From contig JBNKWA010000021.1 of NCBI GenBank assembly GCA_050299555.1, forward strand, positions 1 through 29,283: a DNA stretch of 29,283 nt. Reading direction: 5' to 3'. The DNA comes from JBNKWA01 sp050299555. Lineage in GTDB: Bacteria; Pseudomonadota; Alphaproteobacteria; Rhodobacterales; Rhodobacteraceae. The position numbers and the translations under genes were made by a program. This document shows, piece after piece, positions 7,286-14,384 of the stretch (the first letter of the stretch is position 1; every line of letters starts with the position of its first letter). The notes below the pieces were generated by a model. That model worked only from the letters and a program-made list of their open reading frames with translations, did no database searches and was not told where the DNA came from.

Positions 7286-7747
7286 CTAACTGGCCTCGAC
7301 CACGGCGGCGAGCTTGGCCAGCGTGGTCAGCCCCAGTTCATAGGCGCCGAACTTCATTGCCGCCTCGTAATAGTCGTCATCCGGGAAGGTCAGCGTCATG
7401 ACGATGCGGGTGCCGTCACCCTCGGGCGTCAGGCTGACGCTGGCGGTCTTGGGCGCGTTGCCCTCGCCGTCGTCCATGATGAACTCGATCCGCTCGGGCC
7501 GGCGCCGGAGGGTGAAGCGGTGGCGGTTGGGATAGACGGTGCCGTCGGGGCCGATCATGTCGAAGACCCAGGCGCCGCCCTCGGTCAGGTCGATGGATTT
7601 CGTCCGGCAGGAATGCCCCTCGGGTCCGAACCATTGTGGCAGCACCGCGGGGTCGTCCCAGGCCGCCCAGACGGTTTCGACCGGTGCCGCGATGCGGCGG
7701 GTCAGCGTCATCTCGCGCCCGGTGCCGGTGTTGGGGGTGGCGCTCAT
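7286..7747 (-). CDS. AHSA1/SRPBCC-domain protein, second copy of operon
   Basis: The 153-residue product is of the Activator-of-Hsp90-ATPase-homologue-1 type within the START/SRPBCC fold, a small cytoplasmic barrel with a hydrophobic pocket whose ligand is usually unknown. The typical opening LTRRIAAPVETVWAAWDDPAVLPQWFGPEG is spread over the first 60 residues, followed by the acidic-aromatic strand pattern and a conserved C-terminal helix (YEAAMKFGAYELGLTTLAKL). The ATG at 7747 overlaps the upstream hydrolase stop in an ATGA arrangement, so translation is probably coupled. It is the last gene of a five-gene operon headed by a DHFR-like gene and an ArsR repressor. Its paralogue lies at 8756-9244. 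Family assignment is firm; the cellular role is not known. Confidence 0.88.
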   Translation of the reverse strand: MSATPNTGTGREMTLTRRIAAPVETVWAAWDDPAVLPQWFGPEGHSCRTKSIDLTEGGAWVFDMIGPDGTVYPNRHRFTLRRRPERIEFIMDDGEGNAPKTASVSLTPEGDGTRIVMTLTFPDDDYYEAAMKFGAYELGLTTLAKLAAVVEAS

Positions 7748-8649
7748 TTGCCGGCCTCCGTCCACACCGGCGCCGTCTCGGTGCCGTCGAGGAAGGGAAG
7801 CGCCGCCGCCACGGTCTCTGGCGTGACGCCGAGTTCGTAATGGGTGCGGCCGGGAAGGATGGCGAGGCGGTTCCGGGTCACGCCCTCGCGCATCCAGCCG
7901 CCGTCCTTGAGCCCGCCGCCGAGCAGGTGGAAGAACTCAACCGCGTGCTCGGGCCGCCACATGTCGGCATCGCCGTAAATCAGCATCACCGGCATGGTCA
8001 GTCCGGCCACCTGGTCGCGCCAGTCGTAGTCGGTGCGCATGTAGGCGCCCATCGCGTCGAGGAGCCTTGGGAAGTCATCGGGCCTTGGCGCGGTGGCCAG
8101 GTAGCCGTCGTGCATCGGCGTGCCCTTCATCATCTCGGCCATGCCGGCGCCCACCTGGGCCTGCATCGCGCGCATCTCGGGGTAGAAGCCGCCCGATGAG
8201 AACCCGCCCGAGAGCAGGACCAGCCGGCGCACCATGCCCGGGTGCTGGACGGCGAGCTGGAAGCCGACGCCGGCGCCGAGCGAGTAGCCGAAGACATCCA
8301 CCTGGTCGTAGCCCAGCGCCTGGAGCAGCTCCGCCATGTCGGCGCCGACGGCGGGCACGTCCCACGGCCGGTCGGTGATCGCGGTATGGCCGTGGCCGTA
8401 GAGATCGACGCCGATCACCGTGCGGTTGTGCAGGAACGCCGGCAGGATCGGGTCGAACATGTGGAACGAGCCGAGCCCGCCATGAAGCATCAGCAGGGGC
8501 TCACCCTGGCCGGCGATCTCGTACCAGTAGTCGACGCCGCCGACGGTGACGGTACCGGTGCGGGGCTCGGCCGCCCGTGCGGTGGTGGCGTTCAGGGCCA
8601 GCGCGGCGGTCACGACGCCGGCGGCAAAGCTTCGGCGCGAGAGTGTCAT
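7744..8649 (-). CDS. Tat-exported alpha/beta hydrolase
   Basis: The 301-residue product begins with a twin-arginine signal (S4-R5-R6-S7-F8, then a hydrophobic stretch ending near ARA at 24-26), implying export folded to the periplasm. The mature part is an alpha/beta hydrolase: oxyanion-hole HGG at 56-58, nucleophile elbow G-Y-S123-L-G, probable acid D227 or D229 in YGDADMWRPEH, and His270 in GRTH. The substrate is unknown. The ATG at 8649 was preferred because AGGGAG lies 8 bases upstream and it puts the twin-Arg motif at the N-terminus; an in-frame ATG at 8748, also with a plausible GAGG, would add 33 residues and bury the signal. It lies between two AHSA1 genes in the same operon, and its stop overlaps the next start. 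Confidence 0.85.
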   Translation of the reverse strand: MTLSRRSFAAGVVTAALALNATTARAAEPRTGTVTVGGVDYWYEIAGQGEPLLMLHGGLGSFHMFDPILPAFLHNRTVIGVDLYGHGHTAITDRPWDVPAVGADMAELLQALGYDQVDVFGYSLGAGVGFQLAVQHPGMVRRLVLLSGGFSSGGFYPEMRAMQAQVGAGMAEMMKGTPMHDGYLATAPRPDDFPRLLDAMGAYMRTDYDWRDQVAGLTMPVMLIYGDADMWRPEHAVEFFHLLGGGLKDGGWMREGVTRNRLAILPGRTHYELGVTPETVAAALPFLDGTETAPVWTEAGK

Positions 8650-8755
8650 GGCGGGGTCTCCCTGCCTGGCGGGGGTCGGTTCGCCGGACCACGCCGGTGG
8701 CCGCGGCGCCTGGGGGATGATGCGGCGGAGGGTGAGATCGGTGGTCATGGTGGCC

Positions 8756-9244
8756 TCACATCAGGCTTTGCGCGTAGGCTTCGAGCTGGCCGGCCACGGT
8801 GCTCCAGCCCGAGGAGAAGCCCATCGCCTCGTGCCTTTCGGCGGTTGCCTGCGAGCGGTGGCGGGCGATGGCGGTGTAGCGGGTGCGGCCCTGGCCGATG
8901 TCCTCGAAGACGAGGATCGCGGTCATGAAGGGCTCGGGGTTCGGCTTCCATCCGGCGGTATAGGTGTCGGTGAAGACGAGCCTTTCGTTCGGGATCACCT
9001 CGAGGTAGACGCCGCGCTGCGGGTGTTCCTGGCCGTCGACGACGAAGACCGACTCGCTGGCGCCGCCGGGGCGCAGGTCGATCCTGATGTCCTTCACCGA
9101 ATGCGGCCTGGGCACGTACCAGTGCACCATGTGCTCGGGCGTGGTCCAGCATTCCCAGAGCAGCTCGCGCGGGGCGTCGATCTCGCGGGTGAGCACCAGG
9201 TCGAGGTTGGGGTCGAAGTCGGGCAGGTCGGTTGCGGGGTTCAT
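8756..9244 (-). CDS. AHSA1/SRPBCC-domain protein, first copy of operon
   Basis: The 162-residue SRPBCC-fold protein is of the AHSA1 type. Diagnostic sequence includes LVLTREIDAPRELLWECWTT near residues 16-35, the WY.P pattern before the first long strands, GGASESVFVVDGQEHPQRG in the centre, and a C-terminal helix HEAMGFSSGW. In many bacteria an AHSA1 gene directly follows an ArsR-type repressor gene, as here: its ATG overlaps the repressor stop by four bases (ATGA). It may bind a small hydrophobic ligand, but none is established. It is only moderately similar to the second copy at 7286-7747, so the two look like old paralogues rather than a recent duplication. Confidence 0.88.
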   Translation of the reverse strand: MNPATDLPDFDPNLDLVLTREIDAPRELLWECWTTPEHMVHWYVPRPHSVKDIRIDLRPGGASESVFVVDGQEHPQRGVYLEVIPNERLVFTDTYTAGWKPNPEPFMTAILVFEDIGQGRTRYTAIARHRSQATAERHEAMGFSSGWSTVAGQLEAYAQSLM

Positions 9245-9579
9245 TCTTTTCGTTCCTTCATCAGGTTGGCGAGGTAGTCCTCGAGGCTGTCGAGGCGCGC
9301 ATCCCAGAGCTTGCGCTGCTCTTCGATCCAGTCCCGGACCGGGACCAGCGCCCCGGGTTTCAGCGCGCAGATCCGCACCCGGCCCCGCTTGCGGGTCTCG
9401 ATCAGGCCGCCATCCTCGAGCTTGCGGATGTGCTCCATGAACGAGGGCAGGGCCATGTCGAAGGGCTCGGCCAGTTCGCCGGCAGAGAGCGGCCCGGCCG
9501 AGAGCCGCGCGAGGACCGCCCGGCGGGTCGGGTCGCTGAGGGCCTGGAACAGCCGGTCGAGATGCGGGTCTTCGGTCAT
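9241..9579 (-). CDS. ArsR/SmtB-family winged-helix repressor
   Basis: The 112-residue DNA-binding repressor has the typical opening LDRLFQALSDPTRRAVLARLSAGPLSAGELAEPF, a recognition helix region MALPSFMEHIRKLEDGGLIETRKRGR and a C-terminal helix used for dimerisation. No Cys-based metal site (ELCVCDL type) is present, so it belongs to the metal-independent branch usually paired with AHSA1 proteins. Its ATG overlaps the upstream reductase stop, and its own stop overlaps the AHSA1 start (both ATGA). Two matching palindromes at 10241-10256 and 10287-10302 are the natural candidates for its operators, which would give autorepression of the operon. The inducer is unknown. Confidence 0.92.
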   Translation of the reverse strand: MTEDPHLDRLFQALSDPTRRAVLARLSAGPLSAGELAEPFDMALPSFMEHIRKLEDGGLIETRKRGRVRICALKPGALVPVRDWIEEQRKLWDARLDSLEDYLANLMKERKE

Positions 9580-10226
9580 CCCCTCCTTTCGATCCGGATG
9601 TGGGTGGCGCCCTCGCCGGCTTCGCTGCCGGCGACGTGGTAGCCGAGGGCGGGCAGGTCGAGCCCGGCGAAGAGCGCTTCGCCGCGGCCGAGAAGGACCG
9701 GCGAGACGGCGAGGTGCATGTCGTCGACGAGGCCGCGCTGCAGCGCCTCGCGGATGGTGGCGGCGCCTCCGCCGAGGCGGATGTCCTTGCCCTTCGCCGC
9801 CGCGCGCGCCCGTTCCAGCGCCGCCGGCAGCCCGTCGGTGACGAAGTGGAAGCGGGTGCCGCCATGATCGAGGGTGGCGCGCGGGTGGTGGGTCAGAACG
9901 TAGACGTCGCAGTGATAGGGCGGCACCTCGCCCCACCAGCCCTTCCAGTCCTCGTTCGCCCAGGGTCCGCGTTCGTGGGTGAACATGTTGCGGCCCATGA
10001 TCCAGGCGCCGAGGCCGGCCATGCTGCGGCTGGCATAGCCCTCGTCGATGCCGGTGGAGCCGCCCTTTTGGCCGAACATGCGGCGAAAGGTGGTGGTCTG
10101 GAAGGCCCAGCCGTGGAGCTGTTCGCCGCCCTCGCCGAGCGGGGCGGCGAGCGACTGGCCCGGGCCGGCCCCGAAACCGTCGAGGGAGATGGAGTAGGCG
10201 AGGACGCGGAGGCGGGACATCTGCAT
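9576..10226 (-). CDS. Dihydrofolate reductase-family (RibD C-terminal) protein
   Basis: The 216-residue protein of the RibD C-terminal/DHFR-like fold is probably an NAD(P)H-dependent reductase, but the substrate is not known. Visible family features are LRVLAYSISLDGFGAG at the start, GAWIMGRNMF near 72-81, VYVLTHHPR near 108-116, KGKDIRLGGGAATIREALQRGLVDDMHL near 144-171 and SPVLLGRG after it. It is the first gene of the operon. The ATG at 10226 has AGGGAG four bases upstream, and a second ATG two codons on (10220) has better spacing; either is possible. The flanking promoter region carries the twin palindromes attributed to the ArsR repressor. Confidence 0.88.
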   Translation of the reverse strand: MQMSRLRVLAYSISLDGFGAGPGQSLAAPLGEGGEQLHGWAFQTTTFRRMFGQKGGSTGIDEGYASRSMAGLGAWIMGRNMFTHERGPWANEDWKGWWGEVPPYHCDVYVLTHHPRATLDHGGTRFHFVTDGLPAALERARAAAKGKDIRLGGGAATIREALQRGLVDDMHLAVSPVLLGRGEALFAGLDLPALGYHVAGSEAGEGATHIRIERRG

Positions 10227-10240
10227 GAGCTCCCTGTTTG

Positions 10241-10256
10241 TTAGGGATATGCCTAA
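10241..10256. promoter_or_regulatory. Probable ArsR-family operator, proximal copy
   Basis: TTAGGGATATGCCTAA has perfect 5-bp inverted half-sites TTAGG/CCTAA around a 6-base centre. It is preceded by G and followed by GTT, as is the second copy 46 bp away. It lies 15 bases before the reductase start codon, where bound repressor would block transcription or early elongation. Assignment to the ArsR protein encoded in the operon is inference. Confidence 0.6.
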
Positions 10257-10286
10257 GTTATGCCGGGAGTGAGTCGCAAGAGAAAG

Positions 10287-10302
10287 TTAGTGGATTGCCT
10301 AA
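10287..10302. promoter_or_regulatory. Probable ArsR-family operator, distal copy
   Basis: TTAGTGGATTGCCTAA matches the proximal palindrome at 12 of 16 positions, and the flanking G on the left and GTT on the right are also identical, giving 16 of 20 over the extended site. The half-sites TTAG/CTAA are inverted. Centre-to-centre spacing of 46 bp to the proximal copy leaves room for a promoter between them. Confidence 0.6.
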
Positions 10303-10485
10303 GTTTTTCGCGGGCGACGGCAAGCCATTGGCAAGAATGCAGGGCGACAGCACGGGCGAAAGGAAGCGGTGCCGGGCGGGCACGCCCCGACGGTTGGGGT
10401 TTGGGGCCGCGAGCCCATACAAGGGCTGGCCTTCCGGTCCGTGCCTTGTATTCATTGGCGACCGGGACAGTGTGAGGGGACGGGA

Positions 10486-12663
10486 ATGGCCGGACGGGTG
10501 GAGCGCGACGGGTTGCAGGTGGCGGCCGGGCTGGCCGCGTTCATCGAGGATCAGGCGCTGCCGGGGACGGGCGTGGAGGCGGGCGCCTTCTGGTCCGGGC
10601 TGTCATCGCTTGTCCATGAACTGGCGCCGAAGAACCGGGCGCTGCTGGCGCGGCGCGAGGACCTGCAGGCGCGGATCGATGCCTGGTACCGGGGCAGGCA
10701 GGGTGGGGCGGCTGGCCCGGCGGAGGTGGACGCCTTCCTGCGCGAGATCGGCTATCTGGTGCCCGAGGGGCCGGACTTCGCCATCGGGACGGCGAATGTC
10801 GATCCCGAGATCGCCGCGATCCCGGGCCCGCAGCTTGTGGTGCCGGTGATGAACGCGCGCTATGCGCTGAACGCCGCCAATGCGCGCTGGGGCTCGCTCT
10901 ACGATGCGCTTTATGGCACCGACGCGCTGGGCGACCAGCCGCAGGGCGGCGGCTATGACCCCGAGCGCGGGGCGCGGGTGATCGCCTGGGCGCGGGATTT
11001 CCTCGACGCCTCGGCGCCGCTGGCGGGCGGGTCCTGGGCCGACATCACCCGGCTTGGGGTGACGGACGGGATGCTGGTGGTGGATGGTGCCGTCGGCGAG
11101 ACCGGCCTGGCCGATCCCTCGCAGCTTGCCGGCTGGACCGAAGACGGGGCGCTGCGGGTGCTGCTGCGTCGCAACGGGCTTTTGGCCGAGATCGTGGTGG
11201 ATCCCTCGACGCAGGTGGGCGGGCAGGACAGGGCCGGGATTTCCGACGTGCGGCTTGAATCGGCGCTGACCGCGATCATGGACTGCGAGGATTCGGTCGC
11301 CGCCGTCGATGCCGAGGACAAGGTTCTGACTTATGCCAACTGGCTGGGGCTGATGAAGGGCGACCTGACCGAGGCGGTCGCCAAGGGCGGCAGGACGTTC
11401 ACCCGCCGGCTGAGCCCGGATGCGGAATACCGCGCCCCGGGCGGCGGCAGGCTGACGGTCAGGGGCCGGGCGCTGATGCTGGTCAGGAACGTCGGCCATC
11501 TGATGACCAACCCGGCGATCCTGCTGAAGGATGGCAGCGAGGTGCCGGAAGGGCTGATGGATGCCATGGTGACGGTGCTTTGCGCCATGCACGACCTGCA
11601 GAAGTCGGACGGCCCGCGGAACTCGGAGCACGGTTCGGTTTACGTGGTGAAGCCGAAGATGCACGGGCCCGAGGAAGTGGCCTTTGCCGACGAGATCTTC
11701 ACCGGCGTCGAGGCGGCGCTGGGCCTGCCGCAGTACACGGTCAAGCTGGGGATCATGGACGAGGAGCGGCGGACAAGCGTCAACCTGAAGGAATGCATCC
11801 GCGCCGCCAGGCATCGCGTCGCCTTCATCAACACCGGGTTCCTCGACCGCACCGGCGACGAGATCCACACGGCGATGGAAGCCGGGCCGATGATCCGCAA
11901 GGGCGAGATGAAGGCCACCGACTGGATCAGGGCCTACGAGAACCGCAACGTCGATATCGGCATCGCCTGCGGGCTGCCGGGGCGGGCGCAGATCGGCAAG
12001 GGCATGTGGGCGGCGCCGGACCTGATGGCGGCGATGCTGAGGGAGAAGATCGGCCATCCCGAGGCCGGCGCCAATTGCGCCTGGGTGCCGAGCCCGACGG
12101 CGGCGACGCTGCACGCCACCCACTATCACCGGGTCGACGTGAAGGCGCGGCAGGCCGGGATCGCCCGAAAGATCGCGGAAGCCGGGATGCGCTCGACCCT
12201 GGCGGAGCTGCTGACCGTGCCGGTAGCGGCGGGGCGGAACTGGTCCGAGGCCGAGATCGCCGAGGAGCTGGAGAACAACGCGCAAGGGATCCTCGGCTAT
12301 GTGGTGCGCTGGGTCGACCAGGGGGTGGGCTGTTCGAAGGTGCCCGACATCCACGACGTGGCGTTGATGGAGGATCGCGCCACCTGCCGCATCTCGAGCC
12401 AGATGATGGCCAACTGGCTGCACCACGGGGTGGTGACGCGGGCCCAGGTGGAGGCGGTGATGCGGCGCATGGCCGGGGTGGTGGACCGCCAGAATGCCGG
12501 CGATCCGGCCTATCGGCCGATGGCGCCCGACTGCGACGGCGAGGCGTTCCGCGCCGCCTGTGCGCTGGTCTTCGAGGGGACGGCGCAGCCCTCGGGGTAT
12601 ACCGAGCCGATCCTGCATGCACACCGGCTGCGGCTGAAGGCGTCGGTGGCCGGCGGCGCCTGA
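10486..12663 (+). CDS. glcB: Malate synthase G
   Basis: Condenses acetyl-CoA with glyoxylate to give malate and CoA in the cytoplasm, the anaplerotic step for growth on C2 compounds or glycolate. The 725-residue length is typical of the G isoform (E. coli 723). Conserved features: MDCEDSVAAVDAEDKVLTYANWLGL at about 265-289, catalytic Arg334 in LVRNVGHLM, Mg ligands Glu426 (GIMDEERRTS) and Asp454 (TGFLDRTGDE), and the catalytic base region LMEDRATCRISSQ near 630. The ATG at 10486 has GAGGGG six bases upstream; the frame is open further left but low-complexity. No isocitrate lyase or glc genes are adjacent, so it looks like a single-gene unit. Confidence 0.97.
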   Translation: MAGRVERDGLQVAAGLAAFIEDQALPGTGVEAGAFWSGLSSLVHELAPKNRALLARREDLQARIDAWYRGRQGGAAGPAEVDAFLREIGYLVPEGPDFAIGTANVDPEIAAIPGPQLVVPVMNARYALNAANARWGSLYDALYGTDALGDQPQGGGYDPERGARVIAWARDFLDASAPLAGGSWADITRLGVTDGMLVVDGAVGETGLADPSQLAGWTEDGALRVLLRRNGLLAEIVVDPSTQVGGQDRAGISDVRLESALTAIMDCEDSVAAVDAEDKVLTYANWLGLMKGDLTEAVAKGGRTFTRRLSPDAEYRAPGGGRLTVRGRALMLVRNVGHLMTNPAILLKDGSEVPEGLMDAMVTVLCAMHDLQKSDGPRNSEHGSVYVVKPKMHGPEEVAFADEIFTGVEAALGLPQYTVKLGIMDEERRTSVNLKECIRAARHRVAFINTGFLDRTGDEIHTAMEAGPMIRKGEMKATDWIRAYENRNVDIGIACGLPGRAQIGKGMWAAPDLMAAMLREKIGHPEAGANCAWVPSPTAATLHATHYHRVDVKARQAGIARKIAEAGMRSTLAELLTVPVAAGRNWSEAEIAEELENNAQGILGYVVRWVDQGVGCSKVPDIHDVALMEDRATCRISSQMMANWLHHGVVTRAQVEAVMRRMAGVVDRQNAGDPAYRPMAPDCDGEAFRAACALVFEGTAQPSGYTEPILHAHRLRLKASVAGGA

Positions 12664-12830
12664 CGGCGCGCCTTGGGGCCGGCAATCCGGCGGAGCCGCT
12701 TCGCGGCACGCCTTTCCTCCCCGCTGCGGGCTTCGCCCTTGCGGGGCCCCGCCGCCCGGCCCGGGCGTCGCATGCCGGGTCGGGCGGAGGTCTTGTTGCG
12801 TGCAGCCGCCTGGCGGCGGCTGCAGACTGG
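12664..12830. other. Convergent intergenic region with hairpins
   Basis: This lies between the 3' ends of glcB (plus) and the DUF378 gene (minus). It contains GCCGC-TTC-GCGGC (12695-12707) and a nested stem CCCCGC (12719-12724) with GCGGGG (12741-12746) enclosing GGGC-TTC-GCCC. These could end transcription from either side, but no T-run follows. Confidence 0.45.
12719..12746. terminator. Possible bidirectional terminator hairpin
   Basis: The stem is CCCCGC/GCGGGG with an inner GGGC-TTC-GCCC hairpin, located between two convergent genes. It resembles the simple GC-rich hairpins that separate convergent genes in high-GC genomes. There is no U-tract, so confidence is limited. Confidence 0.35.
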
Positions 12831-13037
12831 TCAGTGGGTGACCGGGCGCATGGCCCGGCCAAGGGCCATCGCTTGCCAGATGGCCGAGAGGCCGACCAGC
12901 CCGTAGACGATCCGCGAGAGCGCGGAGCCCGCGCCGAAGATCGTCGCCACCAGGTCGAAGCCCGCCAGTCCGACGAGCCCCCAGTTCAGCCCGCCCACGA
13001 TCAATAGGACGAGTGTGACGGAGTTCAGTGCCGACAT
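12831..13037 (-). CDS. DUF378 small membrane protein
   Basis: The 68-residue inner-membrane protein has two predicted hydrophobic segments, about residues 4-30 (VTLVLLIVGGLNWGLVGLAGF) and 40-58 (IVYGLVGLSAIWQAMA). The pattern LNWGLVGLAGFDLVATIFG followed by LSRIVYGLVGLSA is characteristic of DUF378 (YuzA-like) proteins, whose function is unknown. The ATG at 13037 was chosen over an upstream in-frame start because an excellent AAAGGAGG lies seven bases before it. It lies 81 bp downstream of the fasciclin gene on the same strand and is probably co-transcribed. Confidence 0.88.
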   Translation of the reverse strand: MSALNSVTLVLLIVGGLNWGLVGLAGFDLVATIFGAGSALSRIVYGLVGLSAIWQAMALGRAMRPVTH

Positions 13038-13118
13038 CTCATGCCTCCTTTGGCTTTTCCTGTTTCGTCCGGCCATGGCGCCGGACGTTCGTTGAGGTTC
13101 GTTCCTTCGCCCGGCCGC

Positions 13119-13610
13119 TTACTCGGCGGGGATGAGAACCTTGTCGATCACGTGGATCACCCCGTTCGAGGCCGCGATGTCGGCGCTGGTGACCGTCGCG
13201 TCGCCGATCATCACCGAGGCACCGTCGGCCGTCACCGGCAGTTCGGCACCGTTCACGGTCGCCGCGCTGTCGAGCTTGACCACGTCGGCCGCCATCACGC
13301 TGCCGGGCACCACGTGATAGGTGAGGATCGCAACCAGCTGGTCCTTGTTCTCGGGCTTCAGCAGGTTCTCGACGGTGCCGGCGGGAAGCGCGGCGAAGGC
13401 CTCGTCGGTGGGGGCGAAGACGGTGAACGGGCCTTCGCCCTTGAGGGTGTCGACGAGACCGCCCGCCTCGAGCGCCGCGGCGAGGGTGGTGAAGCTGCCG
13501 GCCGCAACGGCGGTGTCGACGATGTCCTGGTCCTGGGCGAGGCCCGGTCCGGCCAGGCCGGCAACGACGGCAATCGAGAGAATGGCGGGCTTGAGAGATT
13601 TCAGATGCAT
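13119..13610 (-). CDS. Secreted fasciclin (FAS1) domain protein
   Basis: The 163-residue protein has an N-terminal signal peptide (hydrophobic 8-22, cleavage likely after LAQ near 26) and one FAS1 domain filling the rest. Signature parts are the H1-like GPFTVFAPTDEAFAALPAG at about 60-78, the YHVVPG motif near 98-103 and the terminal NGVIHVIDKVLIP. FAS1 proteins are extracytoplasmic adhesion or matrix proteins; the partner here is unknown. AGGA seven bases before the ATG supports the start. It diverges from the XRE-cupin gene across an AT-rich region and precedes the DUF378 gene. Confidence 0.93.
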   Translation of the reverse strand: MHLKSLKPAILSIAVVAGLAGPGLAQDQDIVDTAVAAGSFTTLAAALEAGGLVDTLKGEGPFTVFAPTDEAFAALPAGTVENLLKPENKDQLVAILTYHVVPGSVMAADVVKLDSAATVNGAELPVTADGASVMIGDATVTSADIAASNGVIHVIDKVLIPAE

Positions 13611-13762
13611 GGTCCGTTCCTTTTGGTTTGTCGTATTGAGGTCATTTCATGACGAGCAAAATAATTTCATACAAGGCACGATTGCGTGATGAGAACAAAT
13701 ATTGCCTGTAAAGAAAATCGCCGCTAGTCTGTTTGCAGCGGAAGAAAGGCGGAGCGCGGAAC
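13611..13762. promoter_or_regulatory. AT-rich divergent promoter region
   Basis: This AT-rich stretch between the fasciclin gene (minus) and the XRE-cupin regulator (plus) should carry both promoters. It includes the small inverted repeat GTCATTTCATGAC (13641-13653), a possible operator. On the minus strand TTGTAT followed 17 bases later by CATGAA is a weak promoter-like pair for the fasciclin gene. No site can be assigned firmly. Confidence 0.4.
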
Positions 13763-14380
13763 ATGGTGTCGGACACGCTGTCGGAGGGCCTGGCGGCCTA
13801 TCGAATCGGTCCCAAGATCCGGGCGCTGAGGACGGCGAAGGGCCTGGGGCTGTCCCAGCTTGGGGAGCACTCGGGCCTGTCGGCGGGGATGCTGTCGAAG
13901 ATCGAGCGGGGCCTGATCTTTCCCACCCTGCCGACGCTTCTGCGCGTGGCGCTGGTCTTCGGCGTCGGGCTGGAGCACTTCTTCGCCGATGGCGACGGGC
14001 CGGTGCTGGAGGTAGTGCGCCGGGGTGACCGGCTGCGGCTGCCCGACAAGGCGCAGGGGCGGGCGAGCTTCTATTTCGAGAGCCTCGACTTTCCGGTCCC
14101 CGACCGGCCGCTGGAGAGCTATCTGGCCGAGTTTCCGCCCGGAGCGCCGGGGAGCGAGGCGCATCTGCACCCGGGCGTCGAACTCATCTACGTGATCGAG
14201 GGGCAACTGGAGGTGGAGCTGCACGGCCGCTGCCACGGGCTGGGGCCGGGCGACGCGATGTACTTCGATTCAGGCTTCGAGCACGTCTATCGTGCCGTCG
14301 GCGAGGTGGCGGCGCGTGTGGTCGTGGTGGTGAGCTCCGCGCCCGCGCGGGCACGGCCTGCAGCCAAGGCGGCCGGATAG
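13763..14380 (+). CDS. XRE-family regulator with C-terminal cupin
   Basis: The 205-residue transcription regulator has a lambda-Cro type helix-turn-helix at about 16-72 (KIRALRTAKGLGLSQLGEHSG..MLSKIERG) and a cupin sensor at about 115-192 with H134-x-H136, E140 and H174 as the usual metal ligands. This layout matches the PuuR-like group that controls amine, amino acid or carboxylate catabolism. The ATG at 13763 gives the normal N-terminus; a TTG ten codons earlier is less likely. The nearby PuuD-like hydrolase, DUF1479 gene and TRAP transporter are reasonable targets by analogy, but the nearest divergent gene is the fasciclin gene. Confidence 0.9.
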   Translation: MVSDTLSEGLAAYRIGPKIRALRTAKGLGLSQLGEHSGLSAGMLSKIERGLIFPTLPTLLRVALVFGVGLEHFFADGDGPVLEVVRRGDRLRLPDKAQGRASFYFESLDFPVPDRPLESYLAEFPPGAPGSEAHLHPGVELIYVIEGQLEVELHGRCHGLGPGDAMYFDSGFEHVYRAVGEVAARVVVVVSSAPARARPAAKAAG

Positions 14381-14384
14381 CCCC

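Larger units (their letters stand above)
10227..10485. other. Divergent regulatory region, reductase operon and glcB
   Basis: This region separates the minus-strand DHFR-like operon from plus-strand glcB. The left half carries two 16-bp palindromes (see separate entries). The right half (about 10320-10470) is ordinary GC-rich DNA in which I could not identify a clear promoter or terminator. The glcB ribosome binding site GAGGGG is at its right end. Confidence 0.5.

Noticed and set aside
10603..12624. Open frame of 673 codons opposite glcB
   Set aside because: Antisense shadow rich in His, Arg and Pro; malate synthase G on the plus strand explains the region.
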